Positions 17,166-26,864 of a stretch of 64,000 nucleotides of DNA are shown piece after piece (position 1 is the stretch's first letter; each line of letters starts with the position of its first letter). Under the pieces are notes generated by a model. That model was not told the DNA's origin and ran no database searches. It saw nothing but the letters and a program-made list of their open reading frames with translations. The position numbers and the translations under genes were made by a program. The stretch is from Opitutales bacterium (GTDB lineage Bacteria; Verrucomicrobiota; Verrucomicrobiia; Opitutales; UBA953), in the NCBI GenBank assembly GCA_030725715.1, contig JANRFG010000016.1, positions 88,970-152,969 on the forward strand, given 5' to 3'.

Positions 17166-18506
17166 ATGGAACCCGTCAAAATCCTGGATGAGGCCGACCT
17201 TCTGGCCAAGGCTGAGGCTCGGGCTGGCGACCATGGTTTCGTGTCGTATGAGTTCGCGGTCCCGGAACTCGATCCGCTGGCGGTGCTGGAGACGCTCAAT
17301 GAGCCGGCTCCGAGAGGTTACTTTGAAAACCCTTCGCGCCGCCGTTCCCATGCCGCCGGCGCCCCCGTGCGACAGTGGCGTGGCCGGGGGGAGAAACGCT
17401 TCGCGGACGCCGATGGCTGGCTGAAGGGGCTCGACGCCGAACTGACCTGCGTGGGTCACCGTCCTCGCGTGATCGCGACTTTCCCTTTCTACCCCGGGAC
17501 CGACGTCGAAGGCGCCGAAGCCCGGATGTTCCTGCCGGGATGGCAGGTCGTCAGTGAAGACGGCGTCACCACGGTCACGCTCGTCGAGCCCGCCGGCCCC
17601 GGCTGCGCCGCCCGCCTCGCCGTGCGCGCCGACGGCTTCCGGCGCTTCAGCTACCGCTCCACCCCGCCTTCGCCGCGCGCACCGGTACCGACGGTGCTGT
17701 CCGAAGTCGGCGGCGCGTGGTTCACCTCGGCCGTCCTGCGGGCGACCGAACTCATCAAGGAAGGCTCGTTCGAGAAGATCGTCCTGTCGCGGGCTTTCGA
17801 CTGGCGCCGCAGCGAGCCCTTCAGCGCCTACGCGACCCTGCACCGGCTTCGTCGGGGCAACCCTCAGTGCCACACTTTCCTCGTCGACGAGGACGAAGGC
17901 TGCCTGGTCGGTTCGACGCCGGAGACGTTGCTGTCCCTCTTCGACGGCGCGGTGCGTTCCGAATCGGTGGCCGGCACGACCCGACGCGGCGAATCCGCCT
18001 CCGAGGACGCCTCGCTCGCCGAAGCCTTGCTGACGAGCGACAAGGATCGCCGCGAACATACGGCGGTGACGGCCTCGATCCTCCGACGCCTGCGCATGGT
18101 CGGCGTCCTCGCCGCCACCTCGCGCAACGCCGAACTCCTCCGTCTCGGCAACGTCATGCACCTGCGCACGCCGATCGAGGGCACCATGCCGGCGGATCGC
18201 CGCTTCCTCGAAGTCGCCGGCGAACTCCATCCGACGCCGGCGGTCGGCGGCAAGCCTCGCGCCCTCGCGCTCCCCTTCATCCCGGGGTTCGAGCCCCATC
18301 AGCGTGGCCTCTACACCGGCGCCGTCGGCTGGGTCCGCTCCGACGGACAGTCCGGCAAGCTCTTCGTCGCGCTGCGCTGCGCCCGGCTGAAAGGTTCCGC
18401 GGCCCGCGCCTTCGCCGGCGCCGGCATCGTCGCAGGCTCGGACCCGGGGGCGGAAGCCACCGAGACCGAGATGAAGCTGCGCACGATCCTCGAAGCCCTG
18501 ATCTGA
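17166..18506 (+). CDS. Isochorismate synthase (chorismate-binding family)
   Basis: A 446-residue member of the chorismate-utilising enzyme family. The C-terminal half carries the family core: FEKIVLSRAF, HTFLVDEDEGCLVGSTPETLLSLF split over about 240-262, VAGTTRRGE, KDRREHTAV, and GAGIVAGSDPGAEATETEMK near the end. The shape and the N-terminal domain fit isochorismate synthase (MenF/EntC), which converts chorismate to isochorismate for menaquinone; anthranilate and aminodeoxychorismate synthases share the fold. No other men gene is in the window, so the menaquinone role rests on family resemblance. The gene is followed after 2 bp by dtd in the same direction. Confidence 0.82.
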   Translation: MEPVKILDEADLLAKAEARAGDHGFVSYEFAVPELDPLAVLETLNEPAPRGYFENPSRRRSHAAGAPVRQWRGRGEKRFADADGWLKGLDAELTCVGHRPRVIATFPFYPGTDVEGAEARMFLPGWQVVSEDGVTTVTLVEPAGPGCAARLAVRADGFRRFSYRSTPPSPRAPVPTVLSEVGGAWFTSAVLRATELIKEGSFEKIVLSRAFDWRRSEPFSAYATLHRLRRGNPQCHTFLVDEDEGCLVGSTPETLLSLFDGAVRSESVAGTTRRGESASEDASLAEALLTSDKDRREHTAVTASILRRLRMVGVLAATSRNAELLRLGNVMHLRTPIEGTMPADRRFLEVAGELHPTPAVGGKPRALALPFIPGFEPHQRGLYTGAVGWVRSDGQSGKLFVALRCARLKGSAARAFAGAGIVAGSDPGAEATETEMKLRTILEALI

Positions 18507-18508
18507 GG

Positions 18509-18946
18509 ATGAAGGTCGTCCTGCAACGCGTCCTCAGCGCCGCCGTGTCCGTCGACGGGGTGACCAGCGGTGCGATCGGCGTTGGTTATCTCCTGCTGGT
18601 CGGCATCGCCGCAGGCGACGACGAGACGACCGTCCGCCGACTCGCCTCGGACGTCGCGAAGGCCCGGCTGATGCCTGACAGCCAAGGCAAGATGGGCGTC
18701 AATCTGCGCGACGCCGGCGGCGAAGCCCTCGCGGTCAGTCAGTTCACGCTCTTGGCGGACTTCTCCAAAGGCAACCGCCCCTCCTTCAACGGCGCGGCCC
18801 GCCCGGAAGTCGCCCGGCCGCTGTTCGACCTGTTCGTCGCCGAGCTTTCGACGCACCTCGGACGGCCCGTCCCGACGGGTGTCTTCGGCGCCGACATGCG
18901 CGTCGGACTCGTCAACGATGGTCCGGTGACGGTCGTCCTGGAGTAG
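18509..18946 (+). CDS. dtd: D-aminoacyl-tRNA deacylase
   Basis: A 145-residue protein matching DTD along its whole length: MKVVLQRVLSAAVSVDG at the N-terminus, the SQFTLLAD motif with the conserved Ser-Gln, and the C-terminal VPTGVFGADMRVGLVNDGPV, which contains the cross-subunit Gly-cisPro-type region and the NDGP motif. It removes D-amino acids (and glycine) wrongly attached to tRNA. Its ATG lies 2 bp after the isochorismate synthase stop (TGAGGATG), so the two are probably one transcript. GGTT-rich DNA then leads to hisF 48 bp downstream. Confidence 0.95.
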   Translation: MKVVLQRVLSAAVSVDGVTSGAIGVGYLLLVGIAAGDDETTVRRLASDVAKARLMPDSQGKMGVNLRDAGGEALAVSQFTLLADFSKGNRPSFNGAARPEVARPLFDLFVAELSTHLGRPVPTGVFGADMRVGLVNDGPVTVVLE

Positions 18947-18994
18947 TTTAGGCTTAACCTCCGGACGGCTTCGCCCTACCCCTCTGCTTCCGCC

Positions 18995-19749
<755 letters not shown>

Positions 19750-19753
<4 letters not shown>

Positions 19754-21102
19754 GCGCTGGTCGGCGGGACCGCCTTCGGCATCACCAGGATCTTGTCCAG
19801 GCGATGGCCGTCCATGTCGACGACCTCGAAGATATGACCCAAGGCCTCGACCCGGTCGCCCTCGTTCGGGATGCGGCCGAGGGTGCGCATGATGAAGCCG
19901 GAGATGGCGGTGAAGCGTCCGGTGCCCTCGCCCGGGAATCGGCCGACGATGCCCGTCGCCTCGCGGAAGTCATCCAGGGTCACGATGGCGTCGACGATCC
20001 AGCTGCCGTCGTCGCGACGACGGATCGGCTTCGGCTGCGCGACGGGCGAACCTTCGTTGGGCAGTTCACCCACGACGGACTCGAGGACGTCGTTCAAGGA
20101 GACCACGCCGCGCACCCGTCCGAACTCGTCGGCCACGAGCGCGATGTGGATCTTATCCTTGCGGAACTTCTCGAGGAGCTGCGTGCCGGTACACTGCGGC
20201 GGCACGGTCGGCGGCTCGGTCAGCAGGTCCTTGATGGAGGCGCTGCCGGCCAGGGAAAGATTGGCCCAGAGGCGCTTCACGGAGACGACGCCGAGCGGAC
20301 GGTCCGGCGAGCCACGGAAGACCGGGAACCAAGTGTGGCCGGACGCGACGACCTTGCGCCAGTTCACCTCGTCGGAGTCATCCAGATTGAGCCAGACGAC
20401 GCGGTTGCTGGGCGTCATCAGGCGTTCGGCGGTGATGAGGTCCAGCGACAGGGCGCCGTGCACCATGCGATGCTCCGCGGCATGCAGGACGCCGGAAGCC
20501 ATGCCTTGGTCGACCATCATGCGCAGCTCGTCTTCGGACATCGTGTCCTCGGGCGTACGCTTACGGCCGAACACCAAAAGGATGATGTCGGCGAAGAAGC
20601 CGAGCGTGCTGACCAACGGCGAAGCGAGCAAGGAGACCAGCATCATCGGACGGGACAGCAGCACCGCCAACCCCTCCGGGTCCGAGAGACCCAGACGCTT
20701 GGGCACGATCTCCGCGCAGATGATCGTGAGGGAGCCGATCACGAACGAGACGCCCATGCGGGAGAGGTTCGCGGCGTTGTCGTGCAGCCATGCGAAAGAA
20801 CTGGCTTCCAAGTGCGGCTGCAGCGCGGCGGCGATGGGCGCCCCGCCGAAAGTGGCGGCGATGATGCTGCCGAACGTCAGGCCCACCTGGACGGTGGAAA
20901 GGAACTTGGAAGGGTTCGCGAGCAGCTCCAGGGCCGCCTTGGCTCCCTTGCTGCCATCCTCGGCCAGGCGCGTCAGGCGACGGCGGTTGGACGACACCAG
21001 CGCCATTTCGGAGAGCTCGAAAACACCGATGGTCACCCAGCAGGCCAATATGACGAATAATTCCACGAAAACAGGGCTACGGACTCCCCCATGGACAGTC
21101 AA
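19750..21102 (-). CDS. CNNM/CorC family membrane protein (DUF21, CBS pair, CorC_HlyC)
   Basis: A 450-residue protein of the hemolysin-C/CorC-like family, now linked to magnesium or cobalt efflux. Residues about 10-200 form the DUF21 (CNNM transmembrane) domain with several hydrophobic helices ([51 protein letters not shown]). A CBS-domain pair spans about 215-335 ([47 protein letters not shown]). Residues about 350-440 are the CorC_HlyC domain. It lies alone on the minus strand, convergent with hisF and divergent from nadB. Transport direction and ion are not readable from the sequence. Confidence 0.9.
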
Positions 21103-21108
21103 ATCCGC

Positions 21109-21136
21109 TTGTTCACCCCCACCCTAACCCTAGGTT
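21109..21136 (+). promoter_or_regulatory. Candidate nadB promoter
   Basis: TTGTTC (21109-21114), a 16-base spacer and TAGGTT (21131-21136) lie 9 bases before the nadB ATG. This distance predicts a transcript beginning at or a base or two from the start codon. The -10 sits in CCCTAGGTTAAAC; a similar string, CCCTAGGGTAAC, precedes metG. Confidence 0.4.
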
Positions 21137-21145
21137 AAACCCTCA

Positions 21146-22756
21146 ATGGCGACTCATTTCGAGGCAATCATCGTCGGCAGCGGCATCGGTGGGCTGAGTT
21201 TCGCGCTCAACCTGGCCGAGCGCGGGCATGCCGTCGCCATCGTGACGAAGAAGACCAGTTCCGAGTCGAACACCAACTGGGCCCAAGGCGGCATCGCCTG
21301 CGTCACCGATCAGACCGACGACTTCGCCAGTCACGTCCAGGACACGCTCACCGCCGGCGACGGACTCTGCGACCTCGCGGCGGTCCGCCACATCATCGAG
21401 GCCGGCCCGGCCCGGGTCGCCGAACTCATCGCCTGGGGCGTGCAGTTCGAGAACGGCGCCGACGGGCGTCCTGACCTCGGCCGCGAAGGCGGCCACTCCA
21501 AGCGACGCATCCTCCATGCGCGCGACATGACCGGCCGGGCCATCGAATCGGCGCTCCTTCGCGCCATCGGCCGTCCGCCCAAAGTGAAGATGCTGGAACA
21601 CCACCTCGCGATCGACCTGATCACGCGCGCCAAGCTGGGCCTCTGCGCGGTCGGCGCCAATGAGGACCGCGTGCTCGGCCTGCATGTGCTCAACACCCAG
21701 GCCGGCCGCGTCGAGACTCTCTCCGCCGCGACGGTGGTCCTGGCGACCGGCGGCACCGGCCAGGTCTACCAGTTCACCACCAACCCCGACATCGCCACCG
21801 GCGACGGCATCGCGATGGCCTATCGCGCCGGCGCCGAAGTCCGTGACATGGAGATGGTGCAGTTCCATCCGACGGCCCTGAAGGCCCCGGACGGCGGCCG
21901 CGCCTTGATCTCCGAAGCCGTACGAGGGGAAGGCGCGATCCTGCGCGACCTATCCTTGCGGGCGTTCATGAAGGACTTCCATCCGCTCGGTGACCTCGCC
22001 CCGCGTGACATCGTCGCCCGTGCGATCGATTCCGTGATGAAGAAGGACGGCGCTCCTCACGTCCTGCTGGACGCCACGCAGGTCGCCAAGGGCCACCTGC
22101 CCGAACGTTTCCCGCACATCTACGAGACCTGCCGCAAGGCGGGATTCGACCTCGCGACCGAGCCCGTGCCCGTCGTGCCCGCCGCCCATTACCTCTGCGG
22201 CGGCGTCGCCACCGACCTGAAGGGTCAGACCACCTTGGCTGGCCTGTTCGCCGTCGGCGAAGTCGCCTGCACCGGCCTGCATGGGGCCAACCGCCTGGCC
22301 TCCAACTCGCTGCTCGAAGCGGTCGTGCTGGCCCATGACGGCGCCGCCGCGGCCCACGAGGAGATCCTTCGGTTGACGCCGCCCGCGGGCGCCCTGCCGG
22401 CCTGGATCGACGGTTCGGCCGGCGATCCCGATGAACGCGTCGTCCTGACGCATAACTGGGACGAACTCCGCCGCACGATGTGGGATTATGTCGGCATCGT
22501 CCGTTCGACGAAGCGATTGCAGCGCGCCCGCACCCGCATCGGCACCTTGTCCGATGAAATCCGCGAGTACTACTGGAATTTCCGCGTCGAACCTCGCCTC
22601 CTGGAGCTCCGCAACCTGATCCAGGTCGCGGAGCTCATCATCGACTGCGCGCTGCAACGTCGGGAAAGCCGCGGCTTGCACTTCACCCTCGATTATCCGG
22701 CGAAGCTGGCCGAAGCCCGGCACACTTCCGTTCGGCGACCCCTCGGCCGCTCATGA
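21146..22756 (+). CDS. nadB: L-aspartate oxidase
   Basis: A 536-residue FAD enzyme of the succinate dehydrogenase/fumarate reductase flavoprotein family. The FAD-binding GSGIGGLSFALNLAE lies at the N-terminus. NTNWAQGGIACV is the NadB form of the flavin loop, and EMVQFHPTAL, ISEAVRGEGAIL and HYLCGGVATDL are conserved active-site or FAD-contact segments, followed by LHGANRLASNSLLEAVVLAHDGA. It oxidises L-aspartate to iminoaspartate, the first step of de novo NAD synthesis, using oxygen or fumarate as acceptor. NadA and NadC are not in the window. Its stop overlaps the panE start (ATGA), so NAD and pantothenate enzymes are translationally coupled here. Confidence 0.95.
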   Translation: MATHFEAIIVGSGIGGLSFALNLAERGHAVAIVTKKTSSESNTNWAQGGIACVTDQTDDFASHVQDTLTAGDGLCDLAAVRHIIEAGPARVAELIAWGVQFENGADGRPDLGREGGHSKRRILHARDMTGRAIESALLRAIGRPPKVKMLEHHLAIDLITRAKLGLCAVGANEDRVLGLHVLNTQAGRVETLSAATVVLATGGTGQVYQFTTNPDIATGDGIAMAYRAGAEVRDMEMVQFHPTALKAPDGGRALISEAVRGEGAILRDLSLRAFMKDFHPLGDLAPRDIVARAIDSVMKKDGAPHVLLDATQVAKGHLPERFPHIYETCRKAGFDLATEPVPVVPAAHYLCGGVATDLKGQTTLAGLFAVGEVACTGLHGANRLASNSLLEAVVLAHDGAAAAHEEILRLTPPAGALPAWIDGSAGDPDERVVLTHNWDELRRTMWDYVGIVRSTKRLQRARTRIGTLSDEIREYYWNFRVEPRLLELRNLIQVAELIIDCALQRRESRGLHFTLDYPAKLAEARHTSVRRPLGRS

Positions 22757-23667
22757 GGATCGCCATCGTCGGAACCGGAGCCCTCGGCGGTTGGTATGCC
22801 GGCCTGCTGGCCGAAGCCGGTCATGAGGTCCATTGCCTTGCTCGCAGCGACCACGAGGTGATCAACCGGGACGGCCTGACCCTCCGCCACAAGGGCGCGC
22901 AACGGGTCGTCCGCGTCGCCTCCGCCACGCCTGAAGCCGCCGCGATCGGACCGTGCGACCTGGTCGTGGTGACGCTGAAGTCCACCTCCAACGATGCCCT
23001 GCCCCGGCTGCTTGGCCCCTTGCTCGGTCCAGCGACTCTCGTCGTGACCCTCCAGAACGGCATGGGCAACGTCGAGGCGCTCGCGCGGCTCCTGCCCGCC
23101 GAACGGATCGTCGCCGGACTCTGTTTCGTCTGCATCAACCGACTGGCTCCGGCCGTCATCGACACCACGCTCGCCGGTTATGTCCGGATGGCCGCGGCGA
23201 CCGGCCCGATCAACCCTGCGGTCGAACGCTGCGTCGGGATCTTCGCCGCCGCCGGGGTCGACTGTCAGGCCGAGACCTCCTTGGAATCGGTGCTGTGGAA
23301 GAAACTCTGCTGGAACATCCCCTTCAACGGCCTCGCCATCGCCGGCGGCAGCATCACCACGGATCTCATCCTCGCCGACCCCGCGCTCAACGAACGGGCT
23401 TACTTGCTGATGAAAGAAGTCCAGGCGGCGGCCGTCGCCCGCGGACATGGTTTCGAAGACAGCCATATCAAGCGCCAGTTCGTCGTCACCGTCGGCATGG
23501 GTCCTTATCGTCCTTCCAGCCTCATCGACTTCGTCGAAGGTCGGGACGTCGAAGTCGAGGGCATCTGGGGCGAACCGTTACGACGCGGGCTTGCCGCCGG
23601 CGTGGCGATGCCGGAGACCCAAAGGCTCGTCGACGACATCAAGGCTCGGCTGGCCGCCAGAGCCTGA
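22753..23667 (+). CDS. panE: 2-dehydropantoate 2-reductase
   Basis: A 304-residue NADPH-dependent reductase. The nucleotide-binding loop is MRIAIVGTGALGGWYAGLL. VVTLQNGMGNVEAL and the helical C-terminal part with VLWKKLCWNIPFNGLA (catalytic Lys in this segment), then YRPSSLIDFVEGRDVEVEGI, match ApbA/PanE. It reduces ketopantoate to pantoate for coenzyme A. The start overlaps nadB by 4 bp. panD, for the other half of pantothenate, is about 15 kb away. Some ApbA-like proteins reduce other 2-oxo acids, so the exact substrate is the main doubt. Confidence 0.9.
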   Translation: MRIAIVGTGALGGWYAGLLAEAGHEVHCLARSDHEVINRDGLTLRHKGAQRVVRVASATPEAAAIGPCDLVVVTLKSTSNDALPRLLGPLLGPATLVVTLQNGMGNVEALARLLPAERIVAGLCFVCINRLAPAVIDTTLAGYVRMAAATGPINPAVERCVGIFAAAGVDCQAETSLESVLWKKLCWNIPFNGLAIAGGSITTDLILADPALNERAYLLMKEVQAAAVARGHGFEDSHIKRQFVVTVGMGPYRPSSLIDFVEGRDVEVEGIWGEPLRRGLAAGVAMPETQRLVDDIKARLAARA

Positions 23668-23673
23668 AGAGGC

Positions 23674-24135
23674 TCAACGCGCGTAAGGCGCGCGACCCAG
23701 TGCGGTCAGCTTTGCGCCTATGTCTTCGCGGACACGATCCTGGCTCAGGAAGTTGACCGGCGTGCCCGGGACCACCTGGGTCGTGAAGAGGACCCTGCCC
23801 TCACGCGCCCGGAGGACCAAGCCAAGGCCGACGACCTGACGTGTTGACGCTGCTCCGTACCCCGCGGTTTCCCATCGCCCCTCGAGGATGGCGTCCGCCG
23901 ACGCCTCTTCGAGGGCGGCATGATAACCCATGGCCTCCAGTCGACGGACGGCGGCGTCATGGGCGACCTCTCCGCATCGGCGCAGCTCAGCACTGGTCGC
24001 TCCGGCGGGCTCGCGGACAAAGATGCGCCGGACCTCCGCGGGGGCCGCGCCCTGATCCGACAAGGGGACGCATCCCGCCAAAAGCAGCGTCAAGGCCGTC
24101 CATAGGCGGCGCCAGGAGGGTCCCGTGCGGTGCAT
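23674..24135 (-). CDS. Small hypothetical lipoprotein
   Basis: A 153-residue protein with a lipoprotein signal: basic start, hydrophobic RLWTALTLLLAGC with the lipidated Cys near residue 22, then a short linker (VPLSDQGAAPAEV). The mature part is about 130 residues with no motif I recognise; it contains a helix-rich start, AILEGRWETAGYG, and a strand-rich VVGLGLVLRAREGRVLFTTQVV. The pattern resembles small outer-membrane-linked lipoproteins, but I give no function. It converges on panE (6-bp gap) and diverges from the HAD-DciA fusion gene across 92 bp. Confidence 0.7.
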   Translation of the reverse strand: MHRTGPSWRRLWTALTLLLAGCVPLSDQGAAPAEVRRIFVREPAGATSAELRRCGEVAHDAAVRRLEAMGYHAALEEASADAILEGRWETAGYGAASTRQVVGLGLVLRAREGRVLFTTQVVPGTPVNFLSQDRVREDIGAKLTALGRAPYAR

Positions 24136-24227
24136 AAGTTGTTTATTACCCGTTCTCGCCCCGCGTCCAGCAGGGACATGATGGGACGGGTTGACCTTTG
24201 CGCCCGGCGGAGGTCCCCTCTCCCTCC

Positions 24228-25283
24228 ATGGCCCGAGTCCAAGCCGTCACGTTCGACCTCGCAGGCACCCTGCTCTTCCCGCACCCCTCGGTGGGAGCGG
24301 TGTACGCCGCGTGCGCCCAAGCCCATGGCGTCGAGATCGAAGCCGCCGTCCTGGAGGCGGCCTTCCCGTTGGCTTTCAAAGGCGGCCCCAAGAACGCCAA
24401 GCCGGAGGTCTTCTGGCGGGAAGTCGTCCAACGCTGCTTCGGGCCCGCGCTCCCCTCGTCGAAGACGGAGCTGGTCTTCCATTCCTGCTGGGAAGCCTTC
24501 GCGAAACCCGAAGCCTGGCGGCTCGCGCCGGGCACCCTTCAGGCGATCTCGGCGATCCGCTTCCTCGGCGTCCGCGTCGGCGTGCTTTCGAACGCGGACG
24601 CGCGCATGCGCACGGTCCTCGAAGGACATGGGCTCATGAAGCATCTCGACGGCGTCTTCCTGTCGGAGGAGACCGGCTACGCGAAACCCGACGCCCGGGC
24701 GTTCGGACAGGCGGCGCGCGCCTTGGGCGGCGCGGTCTCCGGCCTGGTGCACTTCGGCGACAGCCCGACCGAGGACGGCGAAGGCGCCCGTGACGCCGGC
24801 GCGACCGGCGTGGTCGTGGGCGGAGCGCACGCGCCCGAGCGTTGCCTGCGCAACGAACGCATCTCCGAGGCTCCTTACGCCGTGCGCGCCCTGCTCACGG
24901 AAGGAAAACTCAAAGGCAAGTTCTCGCGGACCGTCCAGAACCTGCTCGCCAATCTGCGCGGCCTGCCGGAAGACCGCGGACGTTCCAGCGACCGCCCGCT
25001 CAAGACCATCGACGATGCGGTGCAGGACGCCTTCAAGAAGCTGCGCCTGGATAAGCCAGTGCCCGAGACGGCCATCGTCGCGCACTGGCTGGAGCTGCTG
25101 CCGCTGAAGCTGGCGAAACGCTCCGCCCCGCTCCGCGTGCTCGAAGGCGGCAAACTCGTCGTGCAGTGCGAGAATTCCGTCATCAAGTCCGAGATCCGCT
25201 TCCACGAACGCGCCATGCTGGCGAAGATCCGACTCCTGCGCGGCTGCCAGGACGTCCGCGCGATCAGCTTCGTCAACGCCTGA
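24228..25283 (+). CDS. HAD-like domain fused to a DciA (DUF721) helicase-loader domain
   Basis: A 351-residue fusion. Residues 1 to about 215 are HAD-like: motif I FDLAGTLL (Asp10), motif II GVLSNADARM, motif III Lys in YAKPDARAFG and motif IV HFGDSPTEDGEGARDAG. The second motif I Asp of HAD phosphatases is Ala12, as in dehalogenase-like and HDHD3-type members, so phosphatase activity is doubtful. Residues about 235-351 match DUF721/DciA (VAHWLELLPLKLAKRS, GGKLVVQCENSVIKSEIRF, CQDVRAISFVN). DciA loads the replicative helicase DnaB at origins in bacteria lacking DnaC/DnaI. I chose the ATG at 24228, where HAD motif I falls at the usual distance; a TTG at 24198 is possible. TTGACC (24191-24196) is a likely -35. 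Confidence 0.8.
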   Translation: MARVQAVTFDLAGTLLFPHPSVGAVYAACAQAHGVEIEAAVLEAAFPLAFKGGPKNAKPEVFWREVVQRCFGPALPSSKTELVFHSCWEAFAKPEAWRLAPGTLQAISAIRFLGVRVGVLSNADARMRTVLEGHGLMKHLDGVFLSEETGYAKPDARAFGQAARALGGAVSGLVHFGDSPTEDGEGARDAGATGVVVGGAHAPERCLRNERISEAPYAVRALLTEGKLKGKFSRTVQNLLANLRGLPEDRGRSSDRPLKTIDDAVQDAFKKLRLDKPVPETAIVAHWLELLPLKLAKRSAPLRVLEGGKLVVQCENSVIKSEIRFHERAMLAKIRLLRGCQDVRAISFVNA

Positions 25284-25676
25284 TCAGTTCGCCTTCGGCT
25301 CGAACGGACGCTGGAAGACGTCCTTTAAATCGTACACGTCCTTGAAGTCATCGAGATCGTCTTCCTCGGAGCGGCCGAACAATCCGGTCTCGATGATGTT
25401 GAAGACCACGTTGCCGACGTCGACGGACTTACGCAGGCCCCAGTTATGGAGCAAGGGATAGGACATCGGACCGTAGGTCTCGAGCACGTGCTGACGGAAG
25501 CCCTCGAGCAGCTGCGGACCCGAGACATGCCGGTTCACGATGCTCTTCCCCTTCTTGGGTTCTCCGTGGACGATCTTCTGGGCATGGTCGAGACCGAGAC
25601 GCACGACATCGTAAGCCTGCGGCTGATAGCGGGCGTCCTTCAGACGGATGAGGCGGACGGCTTCGTCGAAATCCAT
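25284..25676 (-). CDS. Minf_1886 family protein
   Basis: A 130-residue protein matching the uncharacterised Minf_1886 (Plancto_Ver) family, known only from Verrucomicrobia, Planctomycetes and relatives. Recognisable segments are DFDEAVRLIRLKDARY near the start, AYDVVRLGLDHAQK, the HVSGPQLLEGFR motif and GLRKSVDVGNVVFNIIETG. The C-terminus is acidic (EEDDLDDFKDVYDL). It has no membrane segment or signal. Function is unknown; the motif set suggests a small helical cytoplasmic protein. The stop codon abuts the HAD-DciA stop in the palindrome TGATCA, and the ATG is 2 bp from the hisC stop, so it probably shares a transcript with hisC upstream. Confidence 0.85.
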   Translation of the reverse strand: MDFDEAVRLIRLKDARYQPQAYDVVRLGLDHAQKIVHGEPKKGKSIVNRHVSGPQLLEGFRQHVLETYGPMSYPLLHNWGLRKSVDVGNVVFNIIETGLFGRSEEDDLDDFKDVYDLKDVFQRPFEPKAN

Positions 25677-25678
25677 GA

Positions 25679-26767
25679 TCAGAGCTTGGCGAGTTCGGCG
25701 AGCAGCCGGGCATTCTGGGCTTCGGTGCCGACGGTGAGGCGGAGCCAGCCCGTCATGCCGTAACCGCGGAGGGGGCGGACGATGACGCCCGCCTTCTGCA
25801 AGGTCGTGAAGGCCTCTTCGGCCTTCGGAATCTGCGCCGCCAGGAAGTTGGCCTTGCCGTCGATGAAAGCGAAGCCGAGCTGCTTGAGGCCGGCGGAGAG
25901 CTGGGCGATGCCGGCGGCGTTGACCTCGCGGGTGCGGCGCACGAAAGCGTCGTCATCCAGGGCGGCCTCGGCGGCGGCCAAGGCCGGGAGGTTGACGTTG
26001 AAGGGCTGGCGGACGCGGTTGAGCAGGCCGCAGACCTCGGTCGCACCCATCAGGTAACCGACGCGCAGGCCGGCGAGCCCGTAGGCTTTGGAGAAAGTGC
26101 GGGACAGGACGACCTTGCGGCCGGACTTCATCAGTGGTCGCAGATCCGCCGAAGCTTCGAGGTATTCCGCGTAGGCTTCGTCGAGGCAGAAGATGACGTC
26201 TTCGGGCAGCGAAGCGGCGAAAGCCAGGATATCCGCCGGATCATCCGTGCCGCCGGTCGGGTTGTTGGGGCTGGCCAGGAAGACGATGCGGGTCTTGGCC
26301 GTGACCGCGGCGCGCATGGCCTTCAGGTCGTGACGGAAGCCGGGCATCGGTACTTCCACCGGAGTGGCGCCGAAGAGCATCGTGGCGAGCTTGTAGACGA
26401 TGAACGCCTGCGAGCCGAAGACGACCTCGTCGCCGGGACGGAGAAAAGCCTGGGCGAGCAGGATCATCACCTCGTTGGAACCGTTGCCGATGACGAAGTT
26501 GCCGGGCTCGAGCGCCCACTTCTTCGCGAGTTTCTCGCGCAGGAAAGTGCAGCCGCCGTCCGGATAGAGATGGCAGTCATCCAGGCCCTTCTTCGCGGCG
26601 GCCAGACCGAGGGGCGACGGACCGAGCGGATTCTCATTGGAAGCCAGCTTGATGACCGCGGAAGGGTCGAGGCCGAACTCACGGGCCACGACTTCGATGG
26701 GCCGGCCGGCCTCGTAGACGGGCTGGGTCAGCACAGGGCGATTGGCGAGGTCGGCGTAGGTGGCCAT
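25679..26767 (-). CDS. hisC: Histidinol-phosphate aminotransferase
   Basis: A 362-residue (from the chosen start) class I/II PLP aminotransferase that makes histidinol phosphate in histidine synthesis. HisC features include IKLASNENPLGPSP, DGGCTFLREKLA, NGSNEVMILLAQAF, LASPNNPTG, CLDEAYAEY and the PLP-lysine segment SRTFSKAYGLAGLRVGYLMG. I chose the ATG at 26767 because it puts the first family residues (RPVLTQPVYEAG) at the usual distance. Other starts are ATG 26782 and ATG 26815; the last has GGGGAGG 4 bp upstream and would add about 16 residues. Some HisC-like enzymes act on aromatic amino acids instead. Confidence 0.88.
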   Translation of the reverse strand: MATYADLANRPVLTQPVYEAGRPIEVVAREFGLDPSAVIKLASNENPLGPSPLGLAAAKKGLDDCHLYPDGGCTFLREKLAKKWALEPGNFVIGNGSNEVMILLAQAFLRPGDEVVFGSQAFIVYKLATMLFGATPVEVPMPGFRHDLKAMRAAVTAKTRIVFLASPNNPTGGTDDPADILAFAASLPEDVIFCLDEAYAEYLEASADLRPLMKSGRKVVLSRTFSKAYGLAGLRVGYLMGATEVCGLLNRVRQPFNVNLPALAAAEAALDDDAFVRRTREVNAAGIAQLSAGLKQLGFAFIDGKANFLAAQIPKAEEAFTTLQKAGVIVRPLRGYGMTGWLRLTVGTEAQNARLLAELAKL

Positions 26768-26864
26768 GCGTAGGACACTCATGAGGGAGAATGCCCTCAA
26801 GGCAAGCGTCCGCATGCCGCCTCCCCGCTTGCCAGCGAGGGGGGCGGCAGGTAGACGAACGCAC

